Shown here piece by piece: positions 15,970-21,993 of a DNA stretch of 64,000 nt (positions within the stretch are counted from its first letter, which is position 1; each line of letters starts with the position of its first letter). Made by a program: the position numbers and the translations under genes. This stretch comes from Cellulomonas sp. P24 (GTDB taxonomy: Bacteria > Actinomycetota > Actinomycetes > Actinomycetales > Cellulomonadaceae): assembly GCF_024704385.1 (NCBI RefSeq), contig NZ_JAJDFX010000002.1:3534001-3598000 (forward strand). The letters run 5' to 3'. The notes beneath the pieces are model-generated. The model saw only the letters and a program-made list of their open reading frames with translations. It was not told where the DNA came from and did not search any database.

Positions 15970-17850
15970 GTGCGAGCCGGGCTCGGGACCGCGATCGTCT
16001 TCGCCACCTGTCTCGGCCTGGCGACGGGGTGCACGGGGACGGTCCCCGCCGGGGAGGCGACCGCGGCGCCGGTGACGACGGCGCCGCTGGCCACAGCACC
16101 GGCGACGACACCGCCCGGTGCGGCCGACGTCGGCGGTCGTCCTGGTGCGACGGGAACCCCGGCCCGACCCGCGGCGATCACGCGAGCACCCGCCGGTGCC
16201 GCCGTCGTCGCCGATACCTCCGCGGCCGCGATGGTGCTCCGGGTGAGTAGCGAGTGGTGGGTCCAGGCGCCCGTCGTGGTCGTCGCGGCAGCGGACGACC
16301 CCGCCGCGCAGCTGCGTGCCGCCTCGGTGGCCGTCATGGTCGGGGCACCGGTGCTGCTGGCACGGCCGGACGGCACGGCAGGTCACGCCGGGGACGTCGC
16401 CGCGGAGCTGTCCAGGCTCGGTGCCGTGCAGGTGCTCACGGCGGGTGCGGTCGGCGACGGCTGGACGATGCCGGACGGGTCGAGGCCGGCGGTTCTCGCA
16501 CTCCCGGACGCGCTTCCCGCGCTCGCGGGGGTTGTCGGGAAGCAGGTGGTCGACCGGTCGGTCACGCCGACGGACACGGTCCCAGCGGTGATCGGGCTCG
16601 TGCGCGGCGGGGCGACGGTCCTCGTCGCAGCCTCGGGCTCCGCGACCACCGAGCCGGCGACGCCCCCGCCGGCGCCCTCGGGCGGGTCGGCCGACGGGAC
16701 TGCGGCTCCTCCCGCGGGCGCGGCGACGTCCTCGTCCGTGCCGGAGCCGATCGACGGGTTGCGTCGTGCCTCCGGGGGACTGGTGCCGCGCCGGGCTGTG
16801 CTCACGTTCCGTCCGGCGGAGGCCCTCACCCAGGCGGTGCTGCTCTCGGACGGGGACGCGTCCCAGGTCGCGGCGGTCGCCTCGGCGCGTGCTGCCGGTG
16901 TGGCGGTCGAGGTGGTCCCGGGTGGCGACCCGCGGACGTCCTCGACAGTGATCGAGGCGATCGCGCGGATCGCGCCGTCGTCCGTCCTTGCGCTCGGTCC
17001 GTCGTTCGGCACGGACGACGTCATGGCTGCGCGCGTCGCGACGGCCGCCACGGGCGTGCAGCTCCCGGGCGGCGGTCAGACGATCGAGCCGGGGAAGCGG
17101 TACGTCGCGCTCTACGGGACGCCGGGCACGCCGGGTCTCGGGATCCTCGGCGAGCAGGACGTCCCCGCGACGATCGCGCGTGCGGCGGAGATGGCGGCGC
17201 CGTACCGCGCGTTGACCGCGGAGACCGTGGTCCCGGCGGTCGAGATCATCGCCACGGTCGCCTCGGGCGGGCCCGGCGCCGACGGGAACTACTCCAACGA
17301 GCTGCCGGTCGCGTCGCTGCGGCCGTTGGTGGATGCCGCGGGTGCGGCGGGGGACTACGTGGTCCTCGACCTGCAGCCCGGCCGGACGGACTTCCTCACG
17401 CAGGCGCAGCAGTACGCGGAGCTGCTCGCGCTGCCGAACGTCGGGCTCGCGCTCGACCCGGAGTGGCGACTCGGGCCCGACCAGGTGCACCTGCGGCAGA
17501 TCGGGTCCGTCTCGGTCGACGAGGTGAACGGTGTCGAGGCCTGGCTCGCCGACTTCACACGGGAACGGGCGCTGCCGCAGAAGCTGTTCGTGGTGCACGC
17601 GTTCAGCGTCCGGATGGTTCCCGGTATCGAGCGGCTCGACACCTCCCACGACGAGCTCGCGGTGCTGGTCCACGTCGACGGCCAGGGGTCGCAGCCGGCG
17701 AAGGCCGGGACCTGGGCGACGTTGCGCGCTGCGGCACCCCAGGTGCGGTGGTGGGGCTGGAAGAACTTCGTGGACGAGGACCACCCGATGCTCGACCCGA
17801 CGCAGACCTACCAGGTGCAGCCGACCCCCGACCTGGTCACGTACCAGTAG
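15970..17850 (+). CDS. Large lipoprotein, possible cell-wall-binding-repeat-like N-terminus (626 aa)
   Basis: The GTG start follows AGGGGAA. The signal peptide ends in lipobox LATGC (Cys21), then comes an Ala/Thr/Pro-rich linker to about residue 95. Residues about 95-180 (VVVVAAADDPAAQLRAASVA...GAPVLLARPDG...LSRLGAVQVLTAGAVG) resemble the CWB2-type cell-wall-binding repeat pattern, but weakly. After a second low-complexity segment (about 230-258), the C-terminal half (about 270-620) looks like a TIM-barrel-type domain, with YVVLDLQPGRTDFLTQ, LALDPEWRL and VRWWGWKNFVDED. A cell-envelope function next to wecB is inferred; no enzyme class can be assigned. Confidence 0.65.
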   Translation: MRAGLGTAIVFATCLGLATGCTGTVPAGEATAAPVTTAPLATAPATTPPGAADVGGRPGATGTPARPAAITRAPAGAAVVADTSAAAMVLRVSSEWWVQAPVVVVAAADDPAAQLRAASVAVMVGAPVLLARPDGTAGHAGDVAAELSRLGAVQVLTAGAVGDGWTMPDGSRPAVLALPDALPALAGVVGKQVVDRSVTPTDTVPAVIGLVRGGATVLVAASGSATTEPATPPPAPSGGSADGTAAPPAGAATSSSVPEPIDGLRRASGGLVPRRAVLTFRPAEALTQAVLLSDGDASQVAAVASARAAGVAVEVVPGGDPRTSSTVIEAIARIAPSSVLALGPSFGTDDVMAARVATAATGVQLPGGGQTIEPGKRYVALYGTPGTPGLGILGEQDVPATIARAAEMAAPYRALTAETVVPAVEIIATVASGGPGADGNYSNELPVASLRPLVDAAGAAGDYVVLDLQPGRTDFLTQAQQYAELLALPNVGLALDPEWRLGPDQVHLRQIGSVSVDEVNGVEAWLADFTRERALPQKLFVVHAFSVRMVPGIERLDTSHDELAVLVHVDGQGSQPAKAGTWATLRAAAPQVRWWGWKNFVDEDHPMLDPTQTYQVQPTPDLVTYQ

Positions 17851-17888
17851 GGTCCCAGGGCGGTCACCGCGGAATCGTGTCAACGTGA

Positions 17889-17909
17889 AGTTGAATCATC
17901 AACTACAAT
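17889..17909 (+). promoter_or_regulatory. MarR-like operator overlapping a TACAAT -10 box
   Basis: AGTTGA (17889-17894), spacer ATCA, TCAACT (17899-17904). The GTTGA-N4-TCAAC core resembles the RosR-type MarR-family site of corynebacteria. TACAAT (17904-17909) shares its first base with the right arm, so a bound repressor would block RNA polymerase. The downstream VOC gene starts at 17939. Confidence 0.65.
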
Positions 17910-17938
17910 CGGGAGAAGCCGACACGAAGGACTGCCCG

Positions 17939-18838
17939 ATGACCACGCCCCAGGACCTCCTCGCCCCCGAGACCTCGATGACCGCGGTGAGCCTGCTGGT
18001 CGGCGACCTCGACGCCATGACCGCGTACTACCGCGACGTGATCGCGCTCGACGTGCTCGACGTCGCGGCGCCGTCGGAGCAGCCGGGTGCGGGTCGCACG
18101 GGTGCGAGCGTCGTACTCGGCCGCCGCGGGACCCCGATCGTCGTCCTGCGCCACGCACCGGACCTGCCGCGAGCCGGCAGGGGCCAGGCCGGCCTCTTCC
18201 ACACCGCGATCCTCTTCGAGGACCGCGAGGGGCTCGCCGCGGCCGTCGCCTCGGTCGCGACCCAGGTGCCGGGGTCGTACGTCGGCAGCGCGGACCACCT
18301 GGTCTCGCTCGCGTTCTACTTCACGGACCCCGAGGGGAACGGCATCGAGCTCTACTGGGACCGTGAGCGCACCGCCTGGCAGTGGGACGGTTCGAGGCCA
18401 CGGATGGACACGCTTCCGCTCGACCCGAACGCGTTCCTCGGTGCGCACCTGACGGACGACGGCCTCGAGCACCCGCGCACCGGGAGCGCCGGGGTCGGTC
18501 ACGTGCACCTGCAGGTCGGCGACGTCGACCTCGCGCGGTCGTTCTACGTGGACGCGCTCGGCTTCGAGGTGACCGGTCTGATGCACGGCGCGCTGTTCGT
18601 CGCGGCAGGCGGCTACCACCACCACATGGCGATGAACACCTGGAACAGTGCTGGCGCCGGCCCCCGCGCGTCCTCGCTCGGCCTCGGGGAGGTCGCGATC
18701 GTCGTCCCGGCGCGGGACGACCTCGGTGCGCTCGCCGCGCGGCTCACGCACCACGGCGTGGCCGTCCGCGACGACGGCGCCGCGCTCGCGTTCGAGGACC
18801 CGTGGAGCAACCTCATCCGGGTCTCCGCTGAGGGCTGA
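17939..18838 (+). CDS. VOC-family protein, CatE-like ring-cleavage dioxygenase/glyoxalase (299 aa)
   Basis: Two vicinal-oxygen-chelate modules are visible: the first (about residues 12-140) with TAVSLLVGDLDAMTAYYRDVI and FHTAILFEDREGL, the second (about 185-297) with VGHVHLQVGDVDLARSFYVDALGF and YHHHMAMNTWNS. Metal-ligand candidates are His and Glu in FHTAILF, GNGIELYWD, GHVHL and YHHH. The fold, length and order match CatE-like catechol 2,3-dioxygenase relatives; the substrate is unknown. The MarR-like operator just upstream suggests induction by oxidative or phenolic stress. RBS AAGGA precedes the ATG. Confidence 0.88.
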   Translation: MTTPQDLLAPETSMTAVSLLVGDLDAMTAYYRDVIALDVLDVAAPSEQPGAGRTGASVVLGRRGTPIVVLRHAPDLPRAGRGQAGLFHTAILFEDREGLAAAVASVATQVPGSYVGSADHLVSLAFYFTDPEGNGIELYWDRERTAWQWDGSRPRMDTLPLDPNAFLGAHLTDDGLEHPRTGSAGVGHVHLQVGDVDLARSFYVDALGFEVTGLMHGALFVAAGGYHHHMAMNTWNSAGAGPRASSLGLGEVAIVVPARDDLGALAARLTHHGVAVRDDGAALAFEDPWSNLIRVSAEG

Positions 18839-18891
18839 CGCGACGCGCCGGGCAGGCCCGGGCGGTGCGGCGACCGGGCCGGTCACGTGCC

Positions 18892-18897
18892 TAGACT
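18892..18897 (+). promoter_or_regulatory. -10 box TAGACT of the original LLM gene
   Basis: TAGACT lies about 27 bases before the GTG at 18924 with GAGGAG in between. It would have driven the native oxidoreductase gene and now drives only the 44-codon stub. The replacement 5' end has its own TAGCGT at 21172-21177. Confidence 0.45.
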
Positions 18898-18923
18898 CGA
18901 ACGACACGACCAGAGGAGTGACG

Positions 18924-19058
18924 GTGGCCGCACGCATCCGCATCGGTGTCCAGATCCAGCCGCAGCACGCCGAGTACGCCCAGATCCGCGATGCCGTGGC
19001 GGCTGCGGAGGACGCCGGCGTCGACGTGATCTTCAACTGGGACCAGTTGGCCCGCTAA
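18924..19058 (+). pseudogene. Severed 5' end of an LLM-class F420-dependent oxidoreductase gene (44 codons)
   Basis: The encoded ARIRIGVQIQPQHAEYAQIR...VIFNWDQ is the first beta strand and helix of an F420-dependent luciferase-like monooxygenase-family enzyme, but the frame ends three codons later at TAA (19056). A near-identical start, RRIRIGVQIQPQHADYSQIR, opens the complete gene at 21209. A good RBS (GAGGAG) and high GC3 codon use fit this being the native 5' end, cut off by the inserted element. The break falls at TTCAACTGGGACCA (19032-19045), repeated at 21317-21330. It may still be translated as a small peptide. Confidence 0.85.
19032..19045 (+). repeat. attL-like direct repeat
   Basis: TTCAACTGGGACCA, identical to 21317-21330. 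It encodes F-N-W-D plus the next two bases in the oxidoreductase reading frame and marks where the native sequence stops matching the restored gene. Confidence 0.65.
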
Positions 19059-19084
19059 AGGTGTCACGGCGCCGCTCCGGTTGC

Positions 19085-19096
19085 CACATCGATGTG
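19085..19096. promoter_or_regulatory. 12-bp palindrome upstream of the Abi-like gene
   Basis: CACATCGATGTG is a perfect palindrome just upstream of a CATGAT -10-like box (19108-19113) that lies six bases before the ATG at 19120. Its position suits an operator over the -35 region of a leaderless promoter. Confidence 0.45.
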
Positions 19097-19119
19097 CCGT
19101 GCCGGGGCATGATGCCGCT

Positions 19120-20007
19120 ATGACGGACGATTCGATCAGTGAGGCGTGGCGCCCCCTCGGCTTCCAGGGTGACGCCGCCGCCGGGTACGACGCGCTTCAT
19201 GACGGGGTGCCGATCTGGATGGCCGCTTCACTCTGGGACTGGATTCAGACTCAGTTCACCAGTACCGGGATCAGCCGTGCGTCCTTCGGCGGGAACGACC
19301 GCTACACGTACTTCAACGTCAAGCTCCTTCGTGATGCCGAGCGGATGTGCCGCTTTTCTGCTCCGTATGAAGAGACGCTGTTGTCCGTAGGCATGAGGAC
19401 GCTGCGGAGTGCGGTGGAAGCCGCACATATCGAGATCCGGCTCGTGGACTACCTCCTGTCGAGGAACAATCGCCCGGATGCGAGTCTCGACCGATTGCTC
19501 CTAGAGTCGGGATCAGCTTGGAGGCTCGGGACGCGGGCGGGCAAAGTTGCGCTCGTTCGTCGCATCCCCGAGGGAGTGCAGGACGCGGCAGAGATGGTGA
19601 TGGATCGAGCGGGGCACGCCGGTGAGCGGCTTGCGCAAGCCTGGGAGGCAACCTTCGGCGTCAGCCCCGACCCGTCGAAGGCGTACGGCCTCGCTGTGAA
19701 GTCCGTTGAGGATGCGGCAGCACCGGTCGTGACACCCGCCGACGTGAACGCGACGCTCGGCAAGATCATCAGTACAGTCCGCGACCAAGGGTCGTGGTCG
19801 CTTCCGATGACGCGAGAGCAGTCGAGTTTCCCGAGCGGCAGCACTCTCGTCGCGATGATGCAGACTCTTTGGACCGGCCAGAGCGATCGACACGGTGGTG
19901 AGCAGGACCGCATCGTACCGATCACCCAGGAGGCAGCCGAGTCGGCGGTGCTACTCGCGGTTCCCTTGGTCCAATGGTTCGGATCGGGCCTCGTGGCTCG
20001 CAGGTAG
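19120..20007 (+). CDS. Abi-C/HEPN-like hypothetical protein (295 aa), element cargo
   Basis: Not a family I can name firmly. The first 160 residues are unassigned. The C-terminal part (about 187-295: YGLAVKSVEDAAAPVV, ATLGKIISTVRD, QTLWTGQSDRHGG, AAESAVLLAVPLVQWF) follows the layout of abortive-infection C-terminal (HEPN-type) domains, with DRHGG in the position of their conserved HG motif and a closing hydrophobic helix. HEPN proteins are often RNases in phage defence. Base composition is less GC-rich than in the flanking genes. The ATG has a -10-like CATGAT six bases upstream and no RBS, so it is probably leaderless. Defence function is an inference. Confidence 0.6.
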   Translation: MTDDSISEAWRPLGFQGDAAAGYDALHDGVPIWMAASLWDWIQTQFTSTGISRASFGGNDRYTYFNVKLLRDAERMCRFSAPYEETLLSVGMRTLRSAVEAAHIEIRLVDYLLSRNNRPDASLDRLLLESGSAWRLGTRAGKVALVRRIPEGVQDAAEMVMDRAGHAGERLAQAWEATFGVSPDPSKAYGLAVKSVEDAAAPVVTPADVNATLGKIISTVRDQGSWSLPMTREQSSFPSGSTLVAMMQTLWTGQSDRHGGEQDRIVPITQEAAESAVLLAVPLVQWFGSGLVARR

Positions 20008-20456
20008 TGTCTGATCCGGCCGAGTCGCAACTCCGCCATGCGGGTGCATATCCGGGTGGCGAGAGGACGAGGAGCCTCGCCCGTCGTCTAGACGCATGTA
20101 GCTGAGGTTGAGTCCGGGCCTGCGGGCGAAGACTTCGAGCAAGGCCTGGACACGAAGGCAGGCTAGGACCACGATAGAGTGGTCCTAGCCTGCCGGGTCA
20201 GCGTCGCTAACCCGATGCCTGCCAAGTGCAGGCTGCGAACTGGAGTGTTCGAGCACTCCAGCCCGGATGCCCGCTCACGCGGGCCTCGGCTTGAGCCTTA
20301 CGACGCAAGCCAAGTTCTTGCGATGGGCGCCCACTAACCGCCTCGGTCACTCAAGAGTGGGCGCCCTCGTCTATCACTCCGGCCATGATTTCCCCGCCTT
20401 CGAGGTCGACTGTTCCCGAGGGCGGTTGCCCGTCGGACGGCTTCGTTGGGTGGCCT
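20008..20456. other. 449-base convergent gap inside the element; noncoding
   Basis: No coding frame is supported. Positions 20008-20111 hold no clear structure apart from GAGGACGAGGAGCCTC-type partial symmetry, 20112-20366 hold the hairpin array, and 20367-20456 show nothing definite. Confidence 0.6.
20112..20366 (+). ncRNA. Structured noncoding region, eight consecutive hairpins; strand uncertain
   Basis: Nearly every base pairs locally. GTCCGGGCC/GGCCTGGAC (20112-20151, one wobble). A perfect 16-bp stem with GATAGA loop (20157-20194). GGGT/ACCC (20195-20213). GCCTGC/GCAGGC (20217-20233). CTGGAGTG/CACTCCAG with TTCGAG loop (20240-20261). GCCCGC/GCGGGC (20269-20284). GGCTTG/CAAGCC (20288-20311). 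GGGCGCCCAC/GTGGGCGCCC (20325-20366). It lies between two converging stops (20007 and 20457), where one terminator would do. The 20157-20194 hairpin may be the Abi-like gene's terminator. An RNA component of the element, or a single-strand DNA structure, are the live options. Confidence 0.55.
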
Positions 20457-20951
20457 TCACTCGACGCCCCAGTACAGACCGGCGTCGCTGTCAAAGCGAA
20501 TGAGCCCGCGCTGTGCTGCTCGGGACAGTGCGTTATTGACCGCGTTGCGGGGGTTCGTCCAGCTTGACGGGATGAGGCCACGCGTCCCGAACTCCGCAAG
20601 AACGTCGTCGCGGGAGACCCCCCGCGCCATCGTGCGGACGACCTCGGCCGCGAGCTGGGTCGAACGAATCCGCTGCTTCTCATGGAGCGGCGGGATCTCA
20701 GGTACTGAGGTGGTCTGTTCGCTGAGGACGGTCTGGACAGGATCGCTCGGAGAAGGCGTCGGCGCTGATTCCGCCTCCTGAGCCCCGTCCCCTACTTCTG
20801 CGAGCAGCCGAGCGAACATTTCGCGGGTGGTGTTGAGTGCCCGCAGGTCACTCTCGGCTGTCAGGAGCTCCCGTCGAAGGCGCTGAATGTCGTCCGTGCG
20901 CTGCTCGATGGCCGCGTCGACTGCGCTCATGGTGAGACCCGGTTCGTTCAT
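20457..20951 (-). CDS. Small coiled-coil plus winged-helix-like protein (164 aa), element cargo
   Basis: Residues about 8-50 (IEQRTDDIQRLRRELLTAESDLRALNTTR) form a heptad-rich coiled coil. A Ser/Pro/Thr linker runs to about 85. The C-terminal 75 residues (TQLAAEVVRTMARGVSRDDVLAEFG, then NAVNNALSRAAQRGLIRFDSDAGLYWGV) have the helix-helix-wing layout of a winged-helix DNA- or RNA-binding domain. Its ATG is preceded by AAGG; a second ATG seven codons in is possible. Transcribed towards the hairpin array and the Abi-like gene. No known family; a regulator or partner of the element is a guess. Confidence 0.6.
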   Translation of the reverse strand: MNEPGLTMSAVDAAIEQRTDDIQRLRRELLTAESDLRALNTTREMFARLLAEVGDGAQEAESAPTPSPSDPVQTVLSEQTTSVPEIPPLHEKQRIRSTQLAAEVVRTMARGVSRDDVLAEFGTRGLIPSSWTNPRNAVNNALSRAAQRGLIRFDSDAGLYWGVE

Positions 20952-21171
20952 AAGAGGACCTTAGCACGTGATGGATGGATGTGATGGTACGGGTGTTATC
21001 GTGTCGTGTGACATCCCATGCGGCGCCAGAGACGGGGTTCAAGCAGGCTCAAGAGAGCGCGTACGCGATGGGTAGGCGGATCTCATGAAGCCGCGTTGTG
21101 GGTCCAGTTCTTCCCCCATCACTCCGGATGTGGGTAGCCGCGTGCCCCGTGGTGTACGCGCGGATCTCGAC

Positions 21172-21177
21172 TAGCGT
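21172..21177 (+). promoter_or_regulatory. -10 box TAGCGT of the restored LLM gene
   Basis: TAGCGT with GGGAGG RBS and ATG downstream (21209), all inside the inserted element, so the restored gene now depends on element-borne expression signals. Confidence 0.4.
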
Positions 21178-21208
21178 GGGAGGTGTTCGGGCCAAACCGG
21201 GAGGTCAG

Positions 21209-21982
21209 ATGACGCGCCGCATCCGCATCGGTGTCCAGATCCAGCCGCAGCACGCCGACTACTCGCAGATCCGCGATGCGCTACGTCGAGTGGAGGACAT
21301 TGGGGCGGATATTGCGTTCAACTGGGACCACTTCTTCCCCCTCTTCGGCGACCCGGACGGCAAGCACTTCGAGTGCTGGACGATGCTCGGTGCGTGGGCG
21401 GAGCAGACGAGCCGCGTCGAGATCGGTGCGCTCGTGACGTGCAACTCGTACCGCAACCCCGAGCTCCTCGCGGACATGGCGCGGACCGTCGACCACATCT
21501 CCGGCGGGCGGCTGATCCTGGGCATCGGGGCCGGGTGGTTCGAGAAGGACTACGACGAGTTCGGGTACGAGTTCGGGACCGCAGGATCGCGGATCGCGGA
21601 CCTCGCCCAGGCGCTGCCCCGGATCAAGGCCCGCTGGGCCGCCTCGAACCCCGCACCGACCCGGCAGATCCCGATCCTCGTGGGTGGCGGGGGCGAGCGG
21701 AAGACCCTTCGCGTCGTCGCGGAGCACGCGGACGCGTGGCACAGCTTCGGCGACCTCGAGAGCCTCACCCGCAATAGCGCAATCCTGGACGAGCACGGCG
21801 TCGCCGTCGGCCGAGACGCGAGCGTCGTCGAGCGGTCCGTCGGGGTGTCGCTCCCACCGGCCGAGGTCGCCGCCGACCTCGTGGCCGCCGGGGTCACGCT
21901 GTTCACGATCGGCGTGGGGGGCCCCGACTACGACCTCTCCCTCGTCAGGCAGTGGGTCGCCTGGCGCGACGCTCAAGGCTGA
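21209..21982 (+). CDS. LLM-class F420-dependent oxidoreductase, 5' end supplied by the element (257 aa)
   Basis: A luciferase-like TIM-barrel enzyme using F420: RIRIGVQIQPQHADYSQIRDAL, AFNWDHFFPLFG, LGALVTCNSYRNPELLADMARTVDHISGGRLILGIGAGW and PILVGGGGERKTLRVVAEHAD are the strands and F420-binding segments of this family. Substrate unknown. RBS GGGAGG precedes the ATG. The first 36 codons are less GC-rich than the rest, and the switch comes at the 14-bp repeat (21317-21330). The gene is therefore a hybrid whose body belongs to the stub at 18924. It overlaps nothing; the metallophosphoesterase gene starts 12 bases after its stop. Confidence 0.92.
   Translation: MTRRIRIGVQIQPQHADYSQIRDALRRVEDIGADIAFNWDHFFPLFGDPDGKHFECWTMLGAWAEQTSRVEIGALVTCNSYRNPELLADMARTVDHISGGRLILGIGAGWFEKDYDEFGYEFGTAGSRIADLAQALPRIKARWAASNPAPTRQIPILVGGGGERKTLRVVAEHADAWHSFGDLESLTRNSAILDEHGVAVGRDASVVERSVGVSLPPAEVAADLVAAGVTLFTIGVGGPDYDLSLVRQWVAWRDAQG
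21317..21330 (+). repeat. attR-like direct repeat
   Basis: TTCAACTGGGACCA, identical to 19032-19045, at the join between the less GC-rich new 5' end and the GC-rich body of the oxidoreductase gene. Confidence 0.65.
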
Positions 21983-21993
21983 CCGGTGGCGCG

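Larger units (their letters stand above)
19032..21330. mobile_element. 2.3-kb integrated element inside an LLM oxidoreductase gene
   Basis: Bounded by direct repeats TTCAACTGGGACCA (repeat period 2285 bp). The left junction cuts the native gene after the FNWD codons. The right end supplies a new promoter, RBS and 36-codon 5' end, so the downstream body of the gene stays in frame. Inside are an Abi-like gene (+), a hairpin-rich noncoding stretch and a small coiled-coil/winged-helix gene (-). Inside the element, and up to 21316, codon use is visibly less GC-rich (ATT, GAT, CTA), and it returns to host style after 21330. No integrase or transposase is present, so movement in trans, or loss of the recombinase, must be assumed. 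Confidence 0.7.

Noticed and set aside
20240-20261. A tRNA T-arm (GTTCGAGC within a perfect stem) suggesting a tRNA-like RNA
   Set aside because: The loop is six bases, not seven, the stem is eight pairs rather than five, and no matching D or anticodon arms surround it.
19032-21330. A retron or group II intron in the split gene
   Set aside because: No reverse transcriptase or maturase frame is present and no intron domain V was seen; the gene is restored by a duplicated 5' end, not by splicing.
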